64,000 nucleotides of DNA, from positions 15,878-79,877 of the forward strand of contig NZ_LSJA01000109.1 in NCBI RefSeq assembly GCF_001556515.1, given 5' to 3'. This DNA comes from Caulobacter sp. CCH9-E1. Lineage in GTDB: Bacteria; Pseudomonadota; Alphaproteobacteria; Caulobacterales; Caulobacteraceae. Under the pieces are notes generated by a model. That model saw only the letters and a program-made list of their open reading frames with translations. It searched no databases and was not told the origin of the DNA. Of this stretch, positions 56,836 to 64,000 are shown piece by piece (position 1 is the stretch's first letter; every line of letters begins with the position of its first letter). The translations under genes and the position numbers were made by a program.

Positions 56836-57565
56836 GGGGCGGGTCGTTCCGCAGCCAGCCGGTGACCATCAGGCGCGGCGCGCCAGCGTAGGGCGCGACG
56901 GGCGCGACCGAGTGAACGCGCGGCACGCGGAACAGGGTCAGGGTGTTCCAGGCCGGCGCATAACCGCGCTCGACATCGCCCTTAGCGTCGTGGAACAGGA
57001 GCTGGCCGCCCCAGTCCGGCCGCCAGCGCCGGGTCAGGCCCAGGGTGTAGGCCGCCAGACGCTCGCCCACGCCGGTGTCGTCGTGCAGCGTCAGGAAGTC
57101 GCCGGGGCGGTAGCAGGTCGCCTGGCCGTCGATCTTGGTGACGGTCGTCTCGCCCGTCACCGCCGCGCAGAAGCCGATGAAGGCCTCGCTATTGAGGAAC
57201 TCTGTCACGGCGTGGATCGGATGCCCCGGATCGCGACCGGCCAGATAGGCGTCGATCATCGGATAGCCGAGATAGACATAGGCGAAGCCCTCGCGAGCCC
57301 GGGTCGTGGCGGCGTGCAGCCGCTGGACCACCGCCTCGCCGCCCAGGGCCTGGCGACGCGCCCGGTCCAGGACCTCGGCCTCGCCTCGCTCGTCCGAGCA
57401 GATGACATCCCAGTCGATCGTCTGCTCGAGGATGCCGGCCAGGCGATCGACCACGGCCGGTTCGAACACGTCGGGGATGCGCGCCACGCCCTCGCGGGCG
57501 TAGGCCGCCGCGAACGCGGCCGGATCAAGCGCCGGGTTCAGGCGCAGGATCGGCGCGTCGCTCAA
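56822..57565 (-). CDS. 2-oxoglutarate/Fe(II)-dependent oxygenase
   Basis: The 247-residue prolyl-4-hydroxylase-like protein has its double-stranded beta helix in the C-terminal half. The metal triad is readable: His and Asp in FLTLHDDTGVG (H-x-D), distal His in FRVPRVHSVAPV, and the 2-oxoglutarate Arg in GAPRLMVTGW. The layout resembles Tpa1/Ofd1-type and proline-hydroxylase relatives. The substrate is unknown. It is cotranscribed with the deoxyinosine glycosylase gene and lies 4 bases after purB on the same strand. Confidence 0.83.
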   Translation of the reverse strand: MSDAPILRLNPALDPAAFAAAYAREGVARIPDVFEPAVVDRLAGILEQTIDWDVICSDERGEAEVLDRARRQALGGEAVVQRLHAATTRAREGFAYVYLGYPMIDAYLAGRDPGHPIHAVTEFLNSEAFIGFCAAVTGETTVTKIDGQATCYRPGDFLTLHDDTGVGERLAAYTLGLTRRWRPDWGGQLLFHDAKGDVERGYAPAWNTLTLFRVPRVHSVAPVAPYAGAPRLMVTGWLRNDPPHVGG

Positions 57566-57569
57566 GACC

Positions 57570-58880
57570 CTAGGCCTGCTCGCCGAAGACGCGCTTGAAG
57601 ATCACGTCGACGTTCTTTGTGTGGTAGCCGAGGTCGAATAGTTCCTCGAGCTCTGCGGCCGTCAGGGCCTTGGAGACCACCGGGTCGGCCTTCAGGAAGT
57701 CGAGGAACCGGCCTTCGCCGCGCCAGACCTTCATGGCGTTGCCCTGGACGGCCGCGTAGGCGTCCTCGCGGCTGACGTCCTTGTGGGTCAGGGCCAGCAT
57801 GACCCGTTGCGAGAAGACCAGGCCGCCCAGCTTGTCCAGGTTCTTGGCCATGTTGTCGGGATAGATGTTGAAGCGCTCGATGACGCCGGCCAGGCGGCGC
57901 AGGGCGAAGTCGAGATGGATGGTGGCGTCGGGGCCGATGCCGCGCTCGACCGACGAGTGGCTGATGTCGCGCTCGTGCCAGAGGGCGACGTTCTCCATCG
58001 CCGGAACCACGGCCGAACGGACCAGGCGGGCCAGGCCCGTCAGGTTCTCGGTCAGGATCGGGTTGCGCTTGTGCGGCATGGCCGAGCTGCCCTTCTGGCC
58101 CGGATCGAAGGGCTCCTCGGCTTCCAGGACCTCGGTGCGCTGCAGGTGGCGGATCTCGGTGGCCAGGCGCTCGACCGACGAGGCGACGACGCCCAGGGCC
58201 GCGAAATAGGCCGCGTGGCGGTCGCGCGGGATCACCTGGGTCGAGACCGGCTCGACGGCCAGGCCCATCTTGTCGGCCACGTGTTGTTCGACCCGCGGAT
58301 CGACATTGGCGAAGGTGCCGACGGCGCCCGAGATCGCGCAGGTGGCGATCTCGAACTTGGCCATGGCCAGGCGCTCCTTGGCGCGCTGGAACTCGGCGTA
58401 ATAACCGGCCAGCTTCAGGCCGAAGGTGATCGGTTCGGCATGGATGCCGTGGCTGCGGCCGACGCAGACGGTCATCTTGTGCTCGAGGGCGCGGCGCTTC
58501 AGCGCGGCCAGAACCAGGTCGACATCTTCCAGCAGCAGGTCCGTGGCGCGCGACAGCTGCACGGCGAAGCAGGTGTCCAGCACGTCGGAGCTGGTCATGC
58601 CCTGGTGCAGGAAGCGGGCTTCCGGACCGACGATTTCCGACACGTGGGTCAGGAAGGCGATGACGTCGTGCTTGGTGACGCGTTCGATCTCGTCGATGCG
58701 ATCGCTGTCCCAGACCGCGTCGCGGCCCTTTTCCCAGATCGTCTCGGCGGCGATCTTGGGAATGACCCCAAGTTCGGCCATGGCGTCGGCGGCGTGGGCC
58801 TCGATCTCGAACCAGATCTTGTACTTGGTCTGGCTGGACCAGATGGCGGCGGCTTCGGGGCGGGCGTAGCGGCTGATCAT
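57570..58880 (-). CDS. purB: adenylosuccinate lyase
   Basis: The 436-residue fumarase/aspartase-superfamily enzyme acts twice in purine synthesis: SAICAR to AICAR plus fumarate, and adenylosuccinate to AMP plus fumarate. The signature loop GSSAMPHKRNPI is intact. Further segments: GMTSSDVLDTCF, GRSHGIHAEPITFG, and WHERDISHSSVER. The length matches the family. It heads a run with the 2OG-oxygenase and glycosylase genes. A palindromic repeat lies upstream. Confidence 0.97.
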   Translation of the reverse strand: MISRYARPEAAAIWSSQTKYKIWFEIEAHAADAMAELGVIPKIAAETIWEKGRDAVWDSDRIDEIERVTKHDVIAFLTHVSEIVGPEARFLHQGMTSSDVLDTCFAVQLSRATDLLLEDVDLVLAALKRRALEHKMTVCVGRSHGIHAEPITFGLKLAGYYAEFQRAKERLAMAKFEIATCAISGAVGTFANVDPRVEQHVADKMGLAVEPVSTQVIPRDRHAAYFAALGVVASSVERLATEIRHLQRTEVLEAEEPFDPGQKGSSAMPHKRNPILTENLTGLARLVRSAVVPAMENVALWHERDISHSSVERGIGPDATIHLDFALRRLAGVIERFNIYPDNMAKNLDKLGGLVFSQRVMLALTHKDVSREDAYAAVQGNAMKVWRGEGRFLDFLKADPVVSKALTAAELEELFDLGYHTKNVDVIFKRVFGEQA

Positions 58881-58950
58881 GGGCGGGCGTTTCGGCCGGG
58901 CGGGCCGTCAAGTCAAGGGAAGAGGGTTATTACTTAGCGCGGAATAGATC

Positions 58951-59062
58951 CTCCCCCGCATCGCGGGGGAGGTGGCCCAGGGGGCCGGAGGGGGCGAGCG
59001 CGGCCGATGTCCAGCTAGCCCCCTCAGCCGCTCCGCGGCAGCTCCCCCGCAACGCGGGGGAG
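58951..59062. repeat. GC-rich REP/BIME-like palindromic repeat, copy 3
   Basis: The element opens with CTCCCCCGCATCGCGGGGGAGG, continues with TGGCCCAGGGGGCCGGAGGGGGCG, and closes with the mirror arms (GCCCCCTCAGCCGCTCCGCGGC and GCTCCCCCGCAACGCGGGGGAGC). It is the most symmetric copy. It lies between the purB start and the stop of the first MFS gene. Confidence 0.85.
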
Positions 59063-59073
59063 CATCTTCGGCC

Positions 59074-60576
59074 TTAGGCCCCCGCCCGCTCCTTCATGTG
59101 CTTGACCAGCCCGATCGCCGCCAGGGCGTAGTGAATGCCGGCCCAGGCGTAGAAGCACAGCGAGACGATGATGCCTTGCTGGGTCGAGCGGGCCATGGCG
59201 CCGGCGCAAGCCTTGGCGAGTTCGGGCGCGGAGCCCTTTGGCGCCAGGCCGCCAGGACAGCTGGCCGTGAAGTTCTGGGCGCCTGCCTCGCCGAACGAGC
59301 CGACCAGGGCGCGCAGGGCGCCGGTCGAGTCCGGGTTGTTGAAGTTGAACTGGGCCAGGTGGTCGATCAGCCAGCCGGTGAAGACAGGGCCGCCGCCCAG
59401 GGCGATCAGGTTGAGGAAGAAGAAGAGCAACGCCGTGGCCGTGGCCCGTCGGCGCGGCTCGACCGAGTTCTGCACCACGCCGAAGGTCGGGGCGAGATAG
59501 GTGTAGTGGAAGATGCCCGGGATCAGCAGGATCAGGGCGGTGGCCTGCCAGCTGGTCTGCAGGTAGGCCAGGATGTAGATCGGCGTGCAGATCAGGAGGC
59601 CGATGGCCGGCGTCAGGGCGTACCACTTGGCGCTTTTCTTGCCGGCCCAGTCGGACAGGAAGCCGCCCACCAGCGTGCCGACCCCGGCCGAAAAGCCGCC
59701 GATCAGGCCGACGATCAGGCCCACCTGCGCCAGGCCCAGTTCATAGGTCCGCACGAAGTATGGCGGCACGAACGCGCCTGAGCCATAGGACCCGAACGAA
59801 GCGATGGTGACGCCCAGCACCATGTGCAGAACGGGCCATTTGCCAAACAGGATCTTGGTCACCGCCCAGAGCTCGGAGAACTCCTGGCTCAGCGAGAAGC
59901 GCGGCTTGGCGGCGGGCTCGACGACCAGATCCTCGGCCTCGATCGGTCGCTCGACGATCTCGGAATGGCCGCGCGGCGGCTCCTTGACCACCAGCTTGAC
60001 GATCAGGGCCAGGAGGACGCCCGGCAGACCGACGATGACGAAGGCCACGCGCCAGCTGAACTCCTGAGCCAGCCAGCCGCCGGCCACCGCGCCGAACATG
60101 GTGCCGAGCGGGATGCCGAACGAGTAGATCGACAGGGCCGAGGCGCGCTTCTTGGGCTCGAAATAGTCGCTGATCAGCGAGTGGCTGGGCGGCGAGCAGC
60201 CGGCCTCGCCGACCCCAACGCCGAAACGGAAGAGGGCCAGCTGGGCGAAGCTCGTGGCGGCGCCGCAGAGCGCGGTGAAGCCGGACCAGATCACCAAGGA
60301 TACCGAAATGATGGTGACGCGGTTATAGCGCTCGGCCAGCCGCGCGATCGGGATGCCCAGGATCGTGTACAGCAGCGCGAAGTAGAGCCCGCCCAGAAGG
60401 CCCAGCTGGGTGTCGGTCAGCTTGAGGTCGACCTTGATGGCCTGACCGATGGTGGCGATGATCGTCCGGTCGATGAAGTTGAAGGTGTAGGTCGCCAGCA
60501 GCAGACCCAGCACCGCGGCCTTGTACCCATTCGAATAAAGCGGCCGATCGCCGCCGGACGCACGCGCGTCGGCCAT
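59074..60576 (-). CDS. MFS transporter, spinster-like, copy A
   Basis: The 500-residue protein has twelve predicted transmembrane helices. N-terminal motifs: YTFNFIDRTIIATIGQAIK, LLYTILGIPIARLAERYNR (MFS motif A) and GVGEAGCSPPSHSLISDYF. These match the spinster-homologue group frequent in Caulobacterales and sphingomonads next to aromatic, terpenoid or lipid catabolism. The substrate is unknown. A loop of about 65 residues unique to this copy (about 385-450; with NFTASCPGGLAPKG) interrupts the C-terminal helices. The paralogue follows upstream at 60684. Confidence 0.88.
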   Translation of the reverse strand: MADARASGGDRPLYSNGYKAAVLGLLLATYTFNFIDRTIIATIGQAIKVDLKLTDTQLGLLGGLYFALLYTILGIPIARLAERYNRVTIISVSLVIWSGFTALCGAATSFAQLALFRFGVGVGEAGCSPPSHSLISDYFEPKKRASALSIYSFGIPLGTMFGAVAGGWLAQEFSWRVAFVIVGLPGVLLALIVKLVVKEPPRGHSEIVERPIEAEDLVVEPAAKPRFSLSQEFSELWAVTKILFGKWPVLHMVLGVTIASFGSYGSGAFVPPYFVRTYELGLAQVGLIVGLIGGFSAGVGTLVGGFLSDWAGKKSAKWYALTPAIGLLICTPIYILAYLQTSWQATALILLIPGIFHYTYLAPTFGVVQNSVEPRRRATATALLFFFLNLIALGGGPVFTGWLIDHLAQFNFNNPDSTGALRALVGSFGEAGAQNFTASCPGGLAPKGSAPELAKACAGAMARSTQQGIIVSLCFYAWAGIHYALAAIGLVKHMKERAGA

Positions 60577-60600
60577 CCTGACTCTCTCCCTTCAAACATT

Positions 60601-60609
60601 TGTTCTAAT
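60601..60609 (-). promoter_or_regulatory. shared motif upstream of MFS copy A
   Basis: TGTTCTAAT (ATTAGAACA on the coding strand) lies 25 bases before the start codon and is repeated before copy B. In this copy it lies between CTTCAA and TTGAAG arms. It is a candidate regulator site. Confidence 0.45.
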
Positions 60610-60683
60610 TCTTGAAGGGACTGTGGCGGAGCGGAAGGCAAAGCGCCAGGGGCTAAATTTCAAGGCCCCTGGCGCGCCTGGAT

Positions 60684-62030
60684 TTACGAGACCATGTCGC
60701 CCGCGATCGTGTGGCGGGCGCGCCAGAACAGCGCGAACGACACCACGCCCATCAGGGCCGAGACAATCAGCGCCCAGCGGACGCCTTCGGCCGATCCCAT
60801 GCCGATCGGGCCGGCGAAGAAGTCGCTCAGCAGGCCCACGCCCAGCGGCCCAAGGCCCAGGCCGATCAGGTTTATGATGAACAGCAGGACCGCTGCGGCC
60901 GTGGCGCGCATGGCCGGATCGACGATGCTCTGGGTCGTGGCGTAGACGGGGCCGTACCACAGGGCGCTGAGCAGATAGTACGGGACCAGCAGAACCAGGG
61001 CCGGAACGGCGCCGGGCAGGTTGATCGCGGCGATATAGGCCGGCACAGCCACCAGCGAGGCGACGGCCGGCGCGGCCACATAGGCGCGGATGTCCCTGGC
61101 GCCGTAGCGGTCGGCGATCACGCCGCCCAGCCAGGCGCCGGCCACGCCGGCCGTACCCCCGATCAGGCCCAGGGACAGCCCGAGAAAGCCGGCGGACTTG
61201 AGACCGAACCCGGCCGCCAAGCTCGCCAACTCCGCCGTGTGGTTGCGGAAGAAGAACGACGCGGTGAACGGCGCCTGGCCATAGCCGATGAACGCCTTGA
61301 TCGCCGCGGCCAGGGCGACGAGCCAGAAGGTCTTCTTGGCCATCAGCACCGCGAGCGCCGCGCCAAAGCCGATAGGTTGGGAAGCGCGGGCGGCCAGATC
61401 GGCGGCCAGTTGCTTGCGCGGCTCGACCAGGGTGAGGGCGGCGATCACGGCGAACACGACGCCAGGCGCGCCGGCCACCATGAAGGCGACGCGCCAGCCA
61501 TAAGCGTCCGCCACCAGTCCGCCCATCGCCATGCCGACCAAGGTGCCCAGCGGCGTGCCGATCGAGTAGAAGGCGATGGCGCTGGCTCGCTTCTCCTTCG
61601 GCACATAATCGGTGATCAGCGAATGGGCGGGCGGAGTGCAGCCGGCCTCGCCGACGCCGACGCCGATGCGGGCCAGGATCAGGTGCCAGAAGTTCTGAGC
61701 GAAGCCGCACAGCACGGTGAAGGCGCTCCACGCGGCGACCGAGGCCGAGATGATCAGCGGCCGGTTCTTGCGCTCGGCCAGCCGCGCGATCGGAATGCCC
61801 AGCACCGTGTAGAAGATCGCAAAGGCCAGGCCCGTCATCATGCCCAGCTGCCAGTCGGCCAGGCCAAGCTCCTGCTTGATCGGCTCGGCCAGGATGTTCA
61901 CCACCTGCCGGTCGAGAAAGTTCAGGGTGTAGATGATCAGCAGCACCCAGAGGGCGTAGCGTCGATAGGCGGTCGAGACCGGAGCGATCAGCGGCGAGCC
62001 GGCGGGCGCGATCGGGCCGTCCTTGGCCAT
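60684..62030 (-). CDS. MFS transporter, spinster-like, copy B
   Basis: The protein has 448 residues from the ATG of MAKDGPIAP with GGAAGAG upstream. It is clearly paralogous to copy A: YTLNFLDRQVVNILAEPIKQE, IFYTVLGIPIARLAERKNR and GVGEAGCTPPAHSLITDYV align residue for residue. Twelve transmembrane helices are predicted. It lacks the long late loop of copy A. The two genes are tandem with a 107-base gap containing a second copy of the upstream motif, so they may respond to the same regulator. The substrate is unknown. Confidence 0.88.
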   Translation of the reverse strand: MAKDGPIAPAGSPLIAPVSTAYRRYALWVLLIIYTLNFLDRQVVNILAEPIKQELGLADWQLGMMTGLAFAIFYTVLGIPIARLAERKNRPLIISASVAAWSAFTVLCGFAQNFWHLILARIGVGVGEAGCTPPAHSLITDYVPKEKRASAIAFYSIGTPLGTLVGMAMGGLVADAYGWRVAFMVAGAPGVVFAVIAALTLVEPRKQLAADLAARASQPIGFGAALAVLMAKKTFWLVALAAAIKAFIGYGQAPFTASFFFRNHTAELASLAAGFGLKSAGFLGLSLGLIGGTAGVAGAWLGGVIADRYGARDIRAYVAAPAVASLVAVPAYIAAINLPGAVPALVLLVPYYLLSALWYGPVYATTQSIVDPAMRATAAAVLLFIINLIGLGLGPLGVGLLSDFFAGPIGMGSAEGVRWALIVSALMGVVSFALFWRARHTIAGDMVS

Positions 62031-62051
62031 GGCGTCTCTTCCTCGAACGTC

Positions 62052-62060
62052 TGTTCTAAT
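62052..62060 (-). promoter_or_regulatory. shared motif upstream of MFS copy B
   Basis: TGTTCTAAT again, 22 bases before the start codon. On the coding strand it reads ATTAGAACAGACGTTC, a GAAC-N4-GTTC palindrome. Confidence 0.45.
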
Positions 62061-62130
62061 CGTTGAGGCGACCATAGACGCAGGCTAAGCCCAAGGGCCA
62101 GCCGGCATTTTCGTCAGCGGAGGAAAGCCC

Positions 62131-62760
62131 ATGGAACTCGTGATCGGCACCAAGCGGTGGTCAAGCTGGTCGCTGCGGCCGTGGCTGGCGCTCAAGCGCA
62201 CCGGCCAGTCGTTCAAGGAGATCGAGATCGAGCTGCGACGCGGCGAGGCGACGACCGCCGATATCGCCGCCTATTCGCCCAGCAAGCTGGCCCCGGCGCT
62301 GAGGGACGGCGACCTGGTGGTCTGGGACTCGCTGGCGATCTGCGAATACCTGGCCGAGAAGTTCCCGGAGGCGAACCTCTGGCCGCGCGACCCGGCTTTA
62401 CGGGCGCTGGGACGCTCGGCGACCGCCGAGATGCATTCGGGGTTCCAGTCCCTGCGCGGCGAGTGCCCGATGGCGCTGGACCAGACGCCGCGCAAGCTGG
62501 ACATCTCCGAGGCCACCCAGAAGGACGTCCGCAAGATCGTCGAGCGCTGGAGCCAGCTGCTCAAGCGCTCGGGCGGACCGTTCCTGCTGGGCGAATGGTC
62601 GATCGCCGACGCCTTCTTCACGCCGGTGGCGACGCGCTTCCGGACGTACGAAATCCACCCGTCCGACTATGGCGACGCCGGCGCGGCCGGGGCCTATGCC
62701 GAACGTCTGCTGGAGACGCCCGAGTTCCTGGAGTGGGAGCAGGCGTCCCGCGCAGGCTGA
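62131..62760 (+). CDS. glutathione S-transferase
   Basis: The 209-residue protein has an N-terminal thioredoxin-fold domain (1-80) with KRWSSWSLRPWLALKRTG, where a serine of the SSWS stretch is the likely catalytic residue, and WDSLAICEYLAEKFPE for glutathione gamma-glutamyl binding. A helical C-terminal domain holds GPFLLGEWSIADAFFTPVATR with the N-capping box. It resembles the zeta/maleylacetoacetate-isomerase-like GSTs (YfcF type). The substrate is unknown. It is divergent from MFS copy B. Confidence 0.9.
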   Translation: MELVIGTKRWSSWSLRPWLALKRTGQSFKEIEIELRRGEATTADIAAYSPSKLAPALRDGDLVVWDSLAICEYLAEKFPEANLWPRDPALRALGRSATAEMHSGFQSLRGECPMALDQTPRKLDISEATQKDVRKIVERWSQLLKRSGGPFLLGEWSIADAFFTPVATRFRTYEIHPSDYGDAGAAGAYAERLLETPEFLEWEQASRAG

Positions 62761-62766
62761 GCGACC

Positions 62767-63231
62767 TCAGAGCCCTTCCGGGACGCCGTTCTTGACCGGC
62801 GGCGCCTTGCAGCGGCCGGCGCGGGCCTGGACCACGTAGAACAGGGCGCGGCCTTGGGCGAAGGCGCTGTGCTCGGCCAGAGGATTGGTCGGCTGGCCGG
62901 TCGTCAGGCTCAGGGCCTGCTCGCCGCCGCTTGGCGCGGCCTGGCCCAGCGAGGCCTGATTCCACTTGCTCAGCGCCGGCGCGCAGGCGGCGACCACAGC
63001 GTCGGCCACGGCCTCGGCGCTGTCACGCGATCCGGCCAGACTATAGGCCCAGCGGCGCGTGCATTCCTCGACCGGCGTCGCCGGATCGGCGGCGGCCGTC
63101 ACGCTGGGCGCGGCCTTGAAGTCGGCGCAGATCTTCGGATTGGCCATGCCGTCGTGGTCACGGTCCTCGCAGGCGGCGAGACCCAGGGTGGCGACGGCCA
63201 GGACGGCCATCACAGGCTTGAGGTTCGTCAT
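62767..63231 (-). CDS. hypothetical lipoprotein, 154 aa
   Basis: The lipoprotein signal ends in lipobox LAAC (about Cys21), followed by an acidic DRDHDGMANP segment and a helical domain with four cysteines (KICADF, EECTRRW, VAACAPAL, GRCKAPP). The tail has the pattern of proteins annotated as hypothetical in Caulobacterales. I do not recognise a named family. It is 17 bases after the glycine-zipper gene on the same strand and is probably cotranscribed with it. Confidence 0.68.
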   Translation of the reverse strand: MTNLKPVMAVLAVATLGLAACEDRDHDGMANPKICADFKAAPSVTAAADPATPVEECTRRWAYSLAGSRDSAEAVADAVVAACAPALSKWNQASLGQAAPSGGEQALSLTTGQPTNPLAEHSAFAQGRALFYVVQARAGRCKAPPVKNGVPEGL

Positions 63232-63248
63232 CTGGATTTCCGGTTCGG

Positions 63249-63734
63249 TTAGCGGGGGCAGATCTGGACGGCGCGTTGGCTGAGGCGCCCGCGCTCGTCG
63301 TAGTAGGAGATCGTGGCGTCGCGGCAGACGCCGCCGCTCGACGCGGACGAAACCGGCTGGAACGACCCGTTGCGGACCTCTCCGGTGGCGACCGGGTTGC
63401 CCATGTGGTCGTAATAGACCTGACGCACCGGGCGCGGTTCATTGCGCGGGGCGGAGGCCGCGCGCGAGCCGGTCTCGTAATAGACGGTGCGGGTGCGGTG
63501 GCAGCCGCTCTTGCCGATCTCACGACCGACCAGCGCGCCGCCGACGCCGCCGACCAGCAGACCGCCGCCGCCTTTGGAGATCGCGTTGCCGACCAGGGCG
63601 CCGCCCAGGCCGCCGATCACGGTTCCGGTCGTCTTGCGGCTGCGGCACGAGGCTGCGTCCGCCGGACTGGGCGCCAGGGTGGCGGGAAGGGCGATGGCCC
63701 CGACGACCATGCCGATGATGAAGAGACGAGCCAT
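63249..63734 (-). CDS. glycine-zipper envelope protein
   Basis: The 161-residue protein has a signal peptide (about 1-27, ending ADAA). A Gly-zipper membrane-active segment covers about residues 36-76 (TVIGGLGGALVGNAISKGGG and LLVGGVGGALVGREIG), of the 'glycine zipper 2TM' type seen in outer-membrane SlyB-like proteins. The rest is polar, with a DHMGNPVATGEVRNG repeat-like segment. It is expected in the outer membrane or periplasm. The precise role is unknown. Confidence 0.78.
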   Translation of the reverse strand: MARLFIIGMVVGAIALPATLAPSPADAASCRSRKTTGTVIGGLGGALVGNAISKGGGGLLVGGVGGALVGREIGKSGCHRTRTVYYETGSRAASAPRNEPRPVRQVYYDHMGNPVATGEVRNGSFQPVSSASSGGVCRDATISYYDERGRLSQRAVQICPR

Positions 63735-63958
63735 GTCTGTTCTCGCGGTGAAGGTCCCTCGACCGCCACAACGCGGATGACCGCCAGAAGGATGCGCCCA
63801 GAGTCGGCTAGACGACTTGGGGCGGCGTCTGCGGGCGCGGCCAATCGTCCCGATTCACGATTAACGACCATTTCACCACGCCTCGCGAGAGGGCCTTAAC
63901 CAAGCCGCCCCATGCTGTATCGAAGCGGGATTTGCCCAAGCGGCATCGGAGGGGGCGG

Positions 63959-64000
63959 ATGGGCCAGCACGTGGAGACCCTGGTGATCGGCGGCGGGCCC
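63959..64000 (+). CDS. start of a FAD/NAD(P)-dependent oxidoreductase (3' end outside window)
   Basis: Only fourteen codons are visible: MGQHVETLVIGGGP, which is the first strand and glycine loop of a Rossmann dinucleotide-binding fold. GGAGGGGG lies just upstream as a strong ribosome site. It is probably a flavoprotein such as a geranylgeranyl-reductase-like monooxygenase, but the family cannot be fixed. Confidence 0.65.
   Translation, partial: MGQHVETLVIGGGP

Overview
The window is a chromosomal segment of an alphaproteobacterium, almost certainly a Caulobacter. GC content is high, genes are dense, and GTG and TTG starts are frequent. The RecA protein agrees with my memory of Caulobacter crescentus RecA apart from scattered substitutions, so I favour a close relative such as C. 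segnis over C. crescentus itself. A GAAC-N7-GAAC LexA-type box precedes recA, and a GGAAC-N16-CGTT EcfG/SigT-type stress promoter is present; both are alphaproteobacterial signatures. I see no tRNA, rRNA, CRISPR array, integrase, transposase or prophage gene.

Layout. 1-12 kb: a truncated Tat-exported FAD amine oxidase, an acetyltransferase, a large TonB-dependent receptor, then a run of WYL regulator, RlmJ rRNA methyltransferase and ChrA-type transporter, a membrane-anchored helix-hairpin-helix protein, a second acetyltransferase, an NTF2-like protein and a Tat-exported DUF885 protein. 12-24 kb: an EAL-domain c-di-GMP protein, recA with its SOS box, a TraB/TIKI-like lipoprotein, alaS, a VOC protein, a patatin-like lipase, an AEC transporter, a DUF2939 protein and NADP isocitrate dehydrogenase. 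24-35 kb: a hybrid histidine kinase, a class A beta-lactamase-like lipoprotein lacking the catalytic residues, a SpoU-family RNA methyltransferase, a host-attachment-family protein, a DUF1254 protein, the glutathione-dependent formaldehyde detoxification pair (frmA and S-formylglutathione hydrolase), and a TDT-family exporter with a LysR regulator.

35-59 kb holds the most informative architecture. The genes rpsD, grxD, bolA, purL, purQ, purS, purC, the F1-ATPase zeta inhibitor (DUF1476) and purB occur in the order I recall as an ancestral alphaproteobacterial block. Here almost every junction is split by accessory genes: a zinc-ribbon gene with htpX, a lipoprotein and thioesterase, an aldo/keto-reductase-like pseudoenzyme between bolA and grxD, an M28 peptidase, a second hybrid kinase, a gluzincin-TPR protein, a small Q-rich stress protein, a CocE-type hydrolase, and a P450-rubredoxin-DUF3291 unit with a divergent TetR gene. 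Purine synthesis is therefore encoded by dispersed transcription units, although PurL, PurQ and PurS should still assemble as one enzyme.

59-64 kb: two paralogous spinster-like MFS transporters with a shared upstream motif, a glutathione S-transferase, two small envelope proteins and the first codons of a flavoprotein.

Non-coding features include three copies of a GC-rich palindromic repeat (two of them inside apparent operons), a two-palindrome RIME-like element before the zeta gene, several strong hairpin terminators, and five convergent gene pairs that share a 4-bp palindromic stop (CTAG, TTAA or CTAA). I found no obviously new multi-gene defence or mobile system. The best leads are the two pseudoenzymes, the interrupted pur block with its P450-rubredoxin cassette, the paired Cys lipoproteins, and the structured leaders.
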